Shown here: one piece after another, positions 1 to 7,769 of the stretch | Numbering within the stretch: the first letter of the stretch is position 1 | Layout: the number at the start of each line of letters is the position of its first letter | Assembly (NCBI GenBank): GCA_033032175.1 | Contig: JAVKPJ010000049.1 | Coordinates: 1-64,000 of the forward strand | DNA length: 64,000 nucleotides | Reading direction: 5' to 3' | Source: Saturnia japonica | Lineage: Eukaryota; Arthropoda; Insecta; Lepidoptera; Saturniidae | The notes under the pieces: model-generated | Databases searched by the model: none | Seen by the model: only the letters and a program-made list of their open reading frames with translations | What the model was told of the DNA's origin: nothing | Made by a program: the position numbers and the translations under genes

Positions 1-317
1 AGACTGGTCAATATCTCAAGCCCACTGCTGCTTCAGAATAACGCTAGATCCCATACTTTACGACCGAAGGTCGCTAAATTACAGGAACTGCGGTTGGAAT
101 GTCTCCAAAACCCACCATATTCCCTGGACATTGCTCCAACAGATTACCACTTTATTCGGAATTTGGACAATTTCTTGCAAGGAAAATAAATTCAATTCCG
201 ATGAAGCAGTCCAAACTGCCTTCAAAAAAAAAAAAAAAAAAATTATTGATTCTTGCTCCCACAATTTTTTCAGCAATGGAATCATTGAACTACCTTTATA
301 ATGGCGAAAGTGCATAG
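1..317 (+). pseudogene. mariner transposase C-terminal remnant
   Basis: This is the end of a mariner-family (DD34D-type) transposase, an enzyme that cuts and pastes its own DNA at TA sites. The readable stretch from about 94 includes YSLDIAPTDYHF, which matches the conserved block around the third catalytic Asp. An upstream piece near 30-60 resembles the second-Asp block (LxxNARSH-like). The reading frame changes several times, and a run of about 19 A at 224-242 interrupts the C-terminal helix region. The start of the gene lies outside the window. It belongs to the same general family as the remnant at 2046-2888. It cannot be functional. Confidence 0.75.
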
Positions 318-408
318 ATAATAATGGTACTCCTTCGATTGATTAAATGTATAATTTCATAATAATTTTTCATTTTACTTTTACCATATATAACGCTAAT
401 CTCATATA
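318..408. other. short AT-rich flank between two transposons
   Basis: I see no gene here. The sequence is AT-rich and ends in TATA at 405-408, where the next transposon is inserted at a TA dinucleotide. Confidence 0.5.
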
Positions 409-1710
409 CAAGGTGTCCAGAAAGGGTATCGGGTATTTGTTTTCGCGCCATATTCGAAACGGGGCGTCTAAAGGGTGCGGGGAGGGGTTCGTGGCGTCCG
501 CCATTTTGTGGAGTTTTAGTCACGATGGAACAGTACTCGGGGACGCATCGCGCATTTTGCGTACGAGCGTATTATCGTAATGGTGATTCAATAGTGACTG
601 CTCAACGTCTCTATCGTGCGGAATATCGTACACGCCACGCGCCAAGTGACGATAGCATTAGGAAATGGATCAGGATGTTCGAGAATACAGGCGCGACAGT
701 TAAAATTCAAAACTCTGGTCGTCCTCGTTCAGTTCGCAATGAAGAAACAATTGAAGAAGTTGAGGCGTCGGTTCGTCAAAATCCGTCTTTATCCATCCGA
801 AGCGAAGCCAAGCGTTGAACATCAAAAAATCGTCTTTACATTCGATTTTAAAGAAAGACTTACATCTAAAAGCCTATAAAATTCAATTGGTTCAAGAATT
901 GAAGGATACGGACTATGCTAATCGACTGAATTTTGCGAACGAAATGCTGCAGCGATTTAACAACTTTAACAACATACTGTTCAGTGACGAAGCAAATTTT
1001 CACCTGAATGGTCATGTTAATAAGCAGAATTGTCGGTACTGGGCAGTGGAGAATCCGAGACGAAAGCATGAACAATCCCTGCATAGCCCAAAGGTCGTTG
1101 TTTGGGCCGCTATGTCTGCTAAAGGCATAATTGGTCCTTATTTTCATGAAGATCAACGAGGCCGAGCAATTAATGTGAATAGTGACCGTTATTGCGATAT
1201 GTTGCGAAATTTTTTGGTCCCAGAGTTGCAGGAGTTTGCAGGTTTCAACTCAAGAACGTGGTTCCAGCAAGATGGGGCCACTTGCCATACCTCAAATGAC
1301 TCAATGGAAGTTGTTAACGAATTATTCTCTAATAAAGTCATTTCGCGAAGGGGTAACATCAACTGGCCTCCCAGAAGCCCCGACCTTAGCCCGCTTGACT
1401 ATTTTGCATGGGGATACCTTAAAAGTAAGTTTTATCAAAACAATCCGACGAATCTAACCCAGTTAAAGCAAAACATCAGGTCAGAAATGGCAGCAATATC
1501 GATAGCTATGTGTCAACGTGTTATCGCCAATCTTCGTTTCCGTTTAGAAGAGTGCCAGCAACGTAACGGTCATCATTTGGATAACATCATCTTTTCCAAA
1601 TAATTCTCCAATTCATATGCTAATAATAAACAATAAACTTTTTTATTGCATACAAATAATTTTTGTTTCATTGAACTTACAAATACCCGATACCCTTTCT
1701 GGACACCTTG
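409..1710 (+). mobile_element. Tc1/mariner-IS630 superfamily DNA transposon
   Basis: The element is a complete 1.3-kb DNA transposon. It has perfect 32-bp terminal inverted repeats at 409-440 and 1679-1710 (outer end CAAGGTGTCCAGAAAGGGTA) and is flanked on both sides by TA (407-408 and 1711-1712), the usual target duplication of this superfamily. A single transposase gene (525-1603) fills it. Perfect inverted repeats imply fairly recent insertion or mobilisation in trans, even though the transposase is frameshifted. GC content is much lower than in the array to the right. Confidence 0.93.
525..1603 (+). pseudogene. IS630/mariner-type transposase, single frameshift
   Basis: This transposase should bind the terminal inverted repeats and catalyse cut-and-paste transposition through three acidic residues. 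The N-terminal part (from ATG 525) looks like the helix-turn-helix type (DUF4817-like) common in insect elements, followed by a GRPRS linker. It stops at 818 because of a single frameshift near 800-815. The remainder, to 1603, carries the catalytic domain: LFSDEANFHLNG for Asp 1, FQQDGATCHTS for Asp 2 and PPRSPDLSPLDYF for Asp 3, with about 36 residues between the second and third. The combined length of about 350 residues is normal for the family. All catalytic residues are present, so the one indel is the only visible defect. Confidence 0.88.
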
Positions 1711-2045
1711 TATAAGGACCTAATATACTACACACATTTTTACCCACAGGCTCTTTTTTTTTTTTTTTTTTTTTAATTATCGAAATTGGAAAAGTAACGT
1801 AATTTTACAAATTTCAAAATAATAAAACCTTTATTTAAACGTTTTATTATCATTTAAGAGGATACACAACTTATTTAAAGAGCGTTTATATTACGTTCTT
1901 TTGATCTGAAATATCTCCTCTTTGGTTAAGAATTCCAAATTCAAATTCATAAATTCATTTAGCTGGTACATTTGAGTTTTGAAAACAATCATTCGTTTGC
2001 TTTTTTTTTTTTTTTTTTTTCTCTGGCGTCGCTTATTACCGCACA
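1711..2045. other. AT-rich intergenic stretch with two poly-T runs
   Basis: No coding potential is visible. There are T-runs near 1756-1774 and 2001-2020. The part just before 2046 may hold the 5' non-coding end of the mariner remnant that follows, but I cannot define an inverted repeat. Confidence 0.5.
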
Positions 2046-2888
2046 ATGGAAAACATGAAATATTGGTATATTTACGAGTACGAGTTCTACCGTGGCATCA
2101 GTGCTGCAGAAACAGTTCGAAGGATTAATGATGTGTACGGCGCTGGTGTCGCAAGAGAAAGCACCTTACCTGTTTGGTTTGAACGTTTTCGTTCTGGATA
2201 TTTCGGCCTCCATAACCAAACCCGTGGACGGCCGGAGACCAAAGTGGAAATATAAGAATTAAAGGCTATTGTGGAAGCGGATCCATCACAAAGCACTTCA
2301 CAGATAGCTGCAGGCTTCGGGGTAAGTGATAAAACTGTATTAATCTACTTGAAGCAAATCGGGAAAGTAATAAAATTTGAACGATGGGTACCTCATGAAT
2401 TGAGTGAATCGAACTTGCAAACTCGCATCGACTGCTGTGTTACTTTGCTCAACCGACACATTAATGAAGGGATTTTAAATCGAATTTACTAGTGATGAAA
2501 AGTGGATACTGTACGATAATCGGAAGCGCTCGTCGCAATAGTTGAACCCTGGAGACCCAGCTAAATCCTGCCTTAAACAAAAATTGACTAAGAAAAAGTT
2601 ACTTGTGAGTGTTTGGTGGACTAGCGCCGGTGTCATTAAAAACAGCTTTCTAAAATCTCACCAAACGATTACGGCAGATATCTATTGTCAGTAACTGCAA
2701 ACCATGAAGGAAGAACAAGCTGCTAAATAACCGAGATTGCACAATCGCTCTAGGCCACCGCTGCTTCACGACAACGCAAGAACACACACTGCACAACTAA
2801 AAACCACTAAGATGAGCTACAATTGGAATGTCTGCGACATCCACCGTACTCCCCGGATCTTGCCCGAACATATTACCATTTTTCCGGA
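2046..2888 (+). pseudogene. mariner transposase, decayed and truncated
   Basis: This is a degraded mariner transposase. The N-terminus from 2046 (MENMKYWYIYEYEFYRGISA) and the GRPETKVE linker fit the paired HTH DNA-binding domain. Further on are the block before the first Asp (LNRHINEGILNRI, then a stop at about 2490), a DEKWxLYDN-like catalytic block near 2500, and a YSPD..-like end near 2850-2880 in shifted frames. Stops occur at about 2253, 2490 and 2539, and there are several frame changes. It ends abruptly at about 2888, where the R1-clade element E3 begins. It probably served as the insertion site or was cut by that insertion. Confidence 0.8.
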
Positions 2889-3204
2889 ATAACAGACAGA
2901 CAGACAGACCCCGGGGCTGAGGTGATACTGCTACCGGGCGCGTCTCCACTAGCGGATAGGAGAATGCTCGCCGCTCACAAGAACGGAGGGTAGGAGTGAA
3001 ATAAAATAACTCACGCGGACAAAACACCCCAAGTTAAGACGTTAAGATACCGTGTCGAGGACTGCATGGCGCCAGGGACGTGGCGTCGTAAACGGTTCTC
3101 CTGGGGCACCGGGTCCAACCCCAGGCATATTTAGTGGCCTTACTCCACCAACCGGGGCTCTGCTGGAGTGGACGGAAATTTCCCTAGGTACTCGTGGGAA
3201 CAAA

Positions 3205-4545
3205 ATGATGTCTTAATACTAATAATAAAAACCAAAATGATAAAAGAAGTAACAGTGGCCAGGAGGCCCAACAAGCAACTGTAGATGCAAGTGCGGAGAT
3301 GAAAAGGACGCAAGCGTGGGACCATCTTGAGAAGTTAATTAGCGAGCTTAGAGAGTTTGTCCAACCTAAAATAAACGTCCATAAGGAGATTAAAACCAAG
3401 GTGGCCAGTATTGGCAGTGCCTTCAAGAGACTAAAAACGTTGAAAGATGCCCGACTCGCAGACCAGTCTCGAACTAAATTGACGCCAATAGTCTCATGTA
3501 CACCACCAACACCTCGTGTACGAAGCGTCACTGAGACGACTACGACGATAGACAGTGAATTCGAAACTGATGTTGAGTTTGTCACTGGAGAAAAACGTGA
3601 TATTCGGAAGGCTAAACGAAAAGAGCGGACATTACCAGAATCGGGGAGCAAGAACGCGAAGAAATTGAAGGGAACAGGACCCACCCTACTCGCTGAAAAT
3701 ACAAGTCAAACACCAAACAAGAAGATATTAGAGTGGCAGACAGTCAAATCAAAAAAAGAGAAGAAGTAGTCCCAAAAGAAGAAGCCAGGACAATTAGTGG
3801 AGAGGTCCAATGTACTGATTGTTCGGCCTAAAGAAAAAGAAAAGTATGCGGATATACTCAGACGGGTCAAGAAAGATGTTCCCGATGAGCAAGCCCGCTC
3901 AACGATAGATAAAATCCGCAGGACAGCGACTGGTGATCTGTTGATCATCCTTACCAAAGAGAGCACAGACAAAGGCCACGGGCTTCAAAAAACCATTGCT
4001 AAGCTCCTTGGGAACGAAGCTGAAGTTATAAACAAGGGACCGCAAGAGGAAATCGAAATAAGAGACCTCGATGACACGACGACTAAACAAGATGTTCTCG
4101 AAGCCCTACAAAAAGCGGCTGAAGAAGATGATGAACTGACCCTGGATGTCATCAGATCACTGCGCAAGGCCTCTATGGTAGTACACAGACTGCGTCAGTG
4201 ATACTTGCAGCGTCAATAGCGAAGAAGGTCTTTGGGGAGCACGGCAAAATCAGAATTGGTTGGGTCAGCTGTCGAATAAGAATTGTGGAGAGACCAACCA
4301 AGTGTTTTAGGTGTTGGCACTATGGACACCTTGCCGCTAAATGTAAGAGCAACGTGGACCGATCCAATCTCTACACTAGCTGTGGAGAAGTGGGACACAA
4401 AGCTGCCACCTGTAAAACAGATGCTCGATGTGTCTTGTGTCTTGAAAAAGGCAACACAGAAAATAGTGCCCACATTGCTGGTAGCAGCAGATGTCCAGTC
4501 TTTAAAGAGGCACTCCAGAAGGTGAGAAAAAAGAAACAATTATGA
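3205..4545 (+). pseudogene. E3 ORF1, Gag-like zinc-knuckle protein (broken)
   Basis: This is an RNA-binding Gag-like protein of the R1/TRAS/SART group that would coat the element RNA. The likely start (3205) runs into a stop after three codons, and coding resumes in another frame from about 3299. There is an in-frame TAG at 3767-3769 and a further frameshift near 4195. The C-terminus contains the three cysteine-rich knuckles typical of the group: CFRCWHYGHLAAKC, then a second with its first Cys changed (TSCGEVGHKAATC), then CVLCLEKGN followed by a distal His and Cys. The middle part (3797-4201) resembles the conserved domain that precedes the knuckles in the array elements. The last codons overlap ORF2 as ATGA at 4542-4545. 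Confidence 0.82.
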
Positions 4546-6893
4546 AGATACTGCAACTAAACCTCAATCACTGTGAGGCTGCACACGATTTGCTCATGCA
4601 GACAGTTCGAGAACTGAATCCAGACCTTGTTCTGATTTCGGAGCCATATAGACACCTCACAACTCAACCATGGGAAACAGATATTACCACTAAAGCTGTG
4701 ATTTGGGCCTGTGGCGGATGTACCTTTCAGAGTTCTCTCAATAACAATGAAGCCGGTTTGGTCGTAGCAAAACTTGAGGGAATTTACTTCTACAGCTGCT
4801 ATGCCACTCCCAGCCTTACACTCGACGAGTTCAAGAACTTTGTAGATCGGCTGACCGAAGATGCGAACCAATACTCACCGATTGCAATCGCAGGGAACTT
4901 TAACTCCTGGGCAGTCGACTGGGGTAGTAAGGAGACAAACGCAAGAGGAAAGGTACTACTGGAGGCAATGTTCAGCCTGGATGTAGTGTTGCTAAATAGT
5001 GGAGATAAACCTACGTTTGTCCGAGGAGAAGCGAATTCCATCGCTGACCTAATCTTCGTCTCCAGCAGTCTAGTTAAGGGAAACAGCTCTTGGGAGGTGA
5101 TGGACACGTACACAGCCAGTGATCAGTATGCACTATTGTGGGAAGTATCCTCCGAACAAAGCACTGGAAGAGCGCCCAGGAAAACCAAGACAATTGGATG
5201 GAAGATAAGTGCCTTTGATCTTGAAGTTTTCACGGTGGCTCTCAATAGTGAACCAATCAGTGATGGAAATGCTGAAAATATGGCAAACTACCTGATGAAG
5301 AGAATTACAGAAGCCTGCGATACCGCCATGCCTAGGAAACGTGCTATGATCCAGCTTTCTTCGATGCATTGGTGGAACGAGGACATCAGTAACCTCCGTA
5401 AAAAGTGTCTTAAAGCGAGAAGAGCAGCACAACGCTGTAAGAAAAGATCTAACTATGATGAAAAGGTGGCAGTATATAAAAAAACTCGCCAAAGATTAAA
5501 CAAAGTCATCAAAGACAGCAAAAGACGATGTTAGAATGAGCTAATTCTTGAGGTAGATGACGACCCATCTGAATAGCCAGCCAATGCCATCGCCAACTTG
5601 TCCCAAACTCTTAGACAAGATCGTTGCCACGCTGTTTCCTCACCAAACGCAACTACATCATCAGATAGAGCAATGTGAAACAGAAGAAATTCCACCCATT
5701 ACGGAAAGTCAGCTATTTGAAGCATGTTCTAGAGTAGGGAATAAGAAAGCTCCTGGCCTAGATAGAATTCCAAATATTGCACTGAAAGCTGCCATTAAAG
5801 CAGCGCCTTCAATATTCCTTGACGTTTATAACAATTGCCTCACGGAAGGTACGTTTCCATCGATGTGGAAACATCAGAGGTTAGTCCTCCTGCCCAAAGG
5901 AAAGAAACCTCCGGAAGAGCCAACATCCTATCGTCCGCTCTGCATGTTGGATACAGTTGGCAAAATACTTGAACGTATAATACACAGGAGGATCGAAGCA
6001 GCAGTTGAACCGCTTCTTGCTAGCAACCAATACGGCTTTCGGAGAGGACGCTCTACCTTGGATGCAATTAGCGTTGTTGTCAATACAGCTAAGGACGCAA
6101 TCGCCGGAACCAGATGGAAGGGAGGTACGAAGAAGTACTGCTTGGTAGCAACGTTAAACATAAAAAATGCCTTCAATTCCGCCAAATGGGATTGCATTAT
6201 GAACACTCTTTACGAAATGAAGGTACTAGGATACTTACGAAGGATGGTTGCAAGCTACTTTACTGACCGGATCCTAAAATATGACACAAAGACTGGTCCG
6301 AAAACATACGAAGTCACTGGAGGAGTACCCCAGGGCTCAGTCCTGGTCCCACTTTTGTGGAATATCATGTATAATGGATTATTAAAACTAGAACTTCCAA
6401 AAGAAGTCAAGCTGGTGGCATATGCCGATGATGTGGCCGTAGTGGTCGTTGCAAAGCATCTCGAAGAAATTACCTTCGCCTTTGACGCTACCATCGAAAA
6501 GATTAGACACTGGATGAACACAGTAGGACTTCAGTTGGCGGAGCACAAGACTGAGGCAGTGCTCATTACTAGTAGGAAGCGGTTGGAAACCATCACACTG
6601 CAAGTCGGAGCACATGAAATCACATCCCAGCCGGCCCTTCGGTATTTGGGCGTTATGATTGATGCCCGACTCAACTTCAAGCAGCAGGCACAGCACGTGG
6701 GTGCCAAAGCATCGGTACACAGAGCGACTTTATCAAGGCTGATGCCCAACATAGGAGGCCCGAAGCAGAGAAGGAGGGCGTTACTGACGTCTGTAGTAAC
6801 ATCAGTACTCACCTACGGAATCCCCATCTGGCCTGATGCGCTTAAAATACAGGCTGTATCGGCTGAGTGCTTTAAGAATTGCCAGTGCTTTTT
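4542..6893 (+). pseudogene. E3 ORF2, endonuclease-reverse transcriptase (broken, 3'-truncated)
   Basis: The N-terminal third is an APE-type endonuclease (LQLNLNHC at the start, ISEPYR with the catalytic Glu, and an AGNFNSW block where active copies have GDFNAK). The RT follows from about 5557 after a TAG at 5532-5534 and a frameshift. RT motifs seen are YRPLCMLDTVGK, QYGFRRGRSTLDAI, GGVPQGSVLVPLLWN and YADDVAV. The motif A aspartate is lost: TLNIKNAFN replaces the LDIANAFN of the array copies. The coding sequence ends inside the connection region at about 6893, where TTTAGG repeats begin. No C-terminal CCHC remains. It is not functional. Confidence 0.85.
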
Positions 6894-7067
6894 AGGTTTA
6901 GGTTTAGGTTTAGGTTTAGGTTTAGGTTTAGGTTTAGGTTTAGGTTTAGGTTTAGGTTTAGGTTTAGGTTTAGGTTTAGGTTTAGGTTTAGGTTTAGGTT
7001 TAGGTTTAGGTTTAGGTTTTAGGTTTAGGTTTAGGTTAGGTTAGGTTAGGTTAGGTTAGGTTAGGTT
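6891..7067 (+). repeat. telomeric tract: about 21 x TTTAGG, then TTAGG
   Basis: A hexamer array TTTAGG runs from 6891 to about 7030 and then changes to canonical insect TTAGG pentamers up to 7067. It joins E3 on its left at a TTTTAGG-like microhomology and the C3 fragment on its right. The apparent Leu-Gly repeat protein across this stretch is only translation of the repeat. Confidence 0.97.
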
Positions 7068-7375
7068 CCTAGCCGAACCAGAGGAGACGGGACGGGGGGG
7101 GCCCGTTCTCCTCATTGCACTGGTTCGGCAGGCGGAGGAGACAGCTATCGTGTACATAGACTGTCTCCTAATTAGGCCGGGGCCCGGTTAAAGCCGGGCC
7201 GGCCTCCGGGGTGGCGCGGCAGAATGCCAGCGCAGTGCCCGCGTCGCCCCAGTATGGGGCGGCTGTACACCGCGGAGTTTTTTTTTTTTTTTTTTAGTGA
7301 GTAGGACTCTCACATAACCACTCGACCCCCCATTTCGAGTGTGTACCCATGACGGGTTTTCCACTCCGCGATAAC

Positions 7376-7404
<29 letters not shown>
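7068..7404 (+). mobile_element. C3: 5'-truncated family C copy, 3' UTR only
   Basis: The segment matches the C1 3' UTR from immediately after the ORF2 stop (compare 27182 onward: CCTAGCCGA.CCAGAGGAGAC) to its poly(A). It has no coding sequence. It contains the GC-rich hairpins of that UTR, the terminal four-stem fold (7271-7370) and poly(A) from 7376. An 18-T expansion sits inside the fold at about 7278-7295. The insertion site is telomeric repeat on both sides. Confidence 0.88.
7271..7370 (+). promoter_or_regulatory. 3'-terminal four-stem RNA fold (C3 version)
   Basis: The closing stem CGCGGAGT (7271-7278) pairs with ACTCCGCG (7363-7370). Inside it are GTGAG/CTCAC (7297-7301 with 7309-7313), CACTCG/CGAGTG (7319-7324 with 7336-7341) and an ACCC/GGGT hairpin. 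Compared with the other copies, the closing stem has changed on both strands and keeps its pairing. By analogy with other non-LTR elements it is likely the signal by which RT recognises the RNA 3' end. Confidence 0.75.
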
Positions 7405-7406
<2 letters not shown>

Positions 7407-7458
7407 TTAGGTTAGGTTAGGTTAGGTTAGGTTAGGTTAGGTTAGGTTAGGTTAGGTT
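7405..7458 (+). repeat. telomeric (GGTTA)n spacer
   Basis: About eleven TTAGG units separate the C3 poly(A) from the 5' end of G1. The tract ends in GGTT, so G1 starts between T and A of TTAGG. Confidence 0.98.
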
Positions 7459-7535
7459 GGGGTGCGTGTCAGGAACCTCCTCGTGGTGCACCCCGGGCAA
7501 CGTCGACCAGTCTGGTCGGCGGCTGATACCTGACA
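7459..7535 (+). ncRNA. HDV-like self-cleaving ribozyme (G1)
   Basis: The fold is a nested double pseudoknot. P1 GGGGTGC (7459-7465) pairs with GCACCCC (7488-7494). P2 TGTCAGG (7467-7473) pairs with CCTGACA (7529-7535). P3 ACC/GGT encloses the 7-nt loop TCCTCGT. GGGCAAC follows P1, P4 is GTCGACCA/TGGTCGGC, and the strand GGCTGATA carries the expected catalytic C at 7523. Cleavage would fall just 5' of 7459, exactly at the telomere junction, and would free a defined 5' end from any upstream transcript. Such ribozymes are known at the 5' ends of R2 and other non-LTR elements. Activity here is inferred. Confidence 0.93.
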
Positions 7536-7769
7536 AACTCCTCCCGGTATCCCTCTGATTATCAGAGGGGACTGTGGAGGGGTATTGGCTGGAGGGCCAT
7601 TAAAAGCTCCTGGGTGTGGCATGTGCGCGGCGCACCCAGTACCGGGCTGGGGCCGATGAGGGCTCAATTTGAGTTCCAAGGGCCCAGTTCCGGACAGCGG
7701 CTGGCGGGACTGGTAGTTTTATACTGGTCCCGGCAGGCGTACCGCAAACTGACGGGTAGAGTTAAGAAG

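Larger units (their letters stand above)
2889..6893 (+). mobile_element. E3: decayed R1-clade non-LTR retrotransposon, 3'-truncated
   Basis: This is an old relative of the telomeric elements to the right. It has a 5' leader (2889 to about 3204, with CAGA repeats at its start), a Gag-like ORF1 with zinc knuckles and an ORF2 with endonuclease and reverse transcriptase. The start context GTGGGAACAAAATGATG at about 3195-3210 matches that of A1 (GTGGGAACAAAAATGAG). Codon use is AT-richer than in the array. The element is intact at its 5' side but cut within ORF2 at 6893, passing directly into telomeric repeat with no 3' UTR or poly(A). That is opposite to normal 5' truncation and implies chromosome breakage followed by telomere addition. 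Confidence 0.85.

Noticed and set aside
1711..2045. tRNA or other structured RNA gene
   Set aside because: No cloverleaf with a GTTCRA-type box or other known RNA signature was seen in this or the other short gaps.
3140..3325. Host genes in the left AT-rich part
   Set aside because: Every sizeable ORF there is explained by a mariner/IS630 transposase or by E3. No other protein family is recognisable.
6888..7044. A long Leu-Gly repeat protein tail on E3 ORF2
   Set aside because: It is the translation of TTTAGG hexamers and not part of the RT protein.
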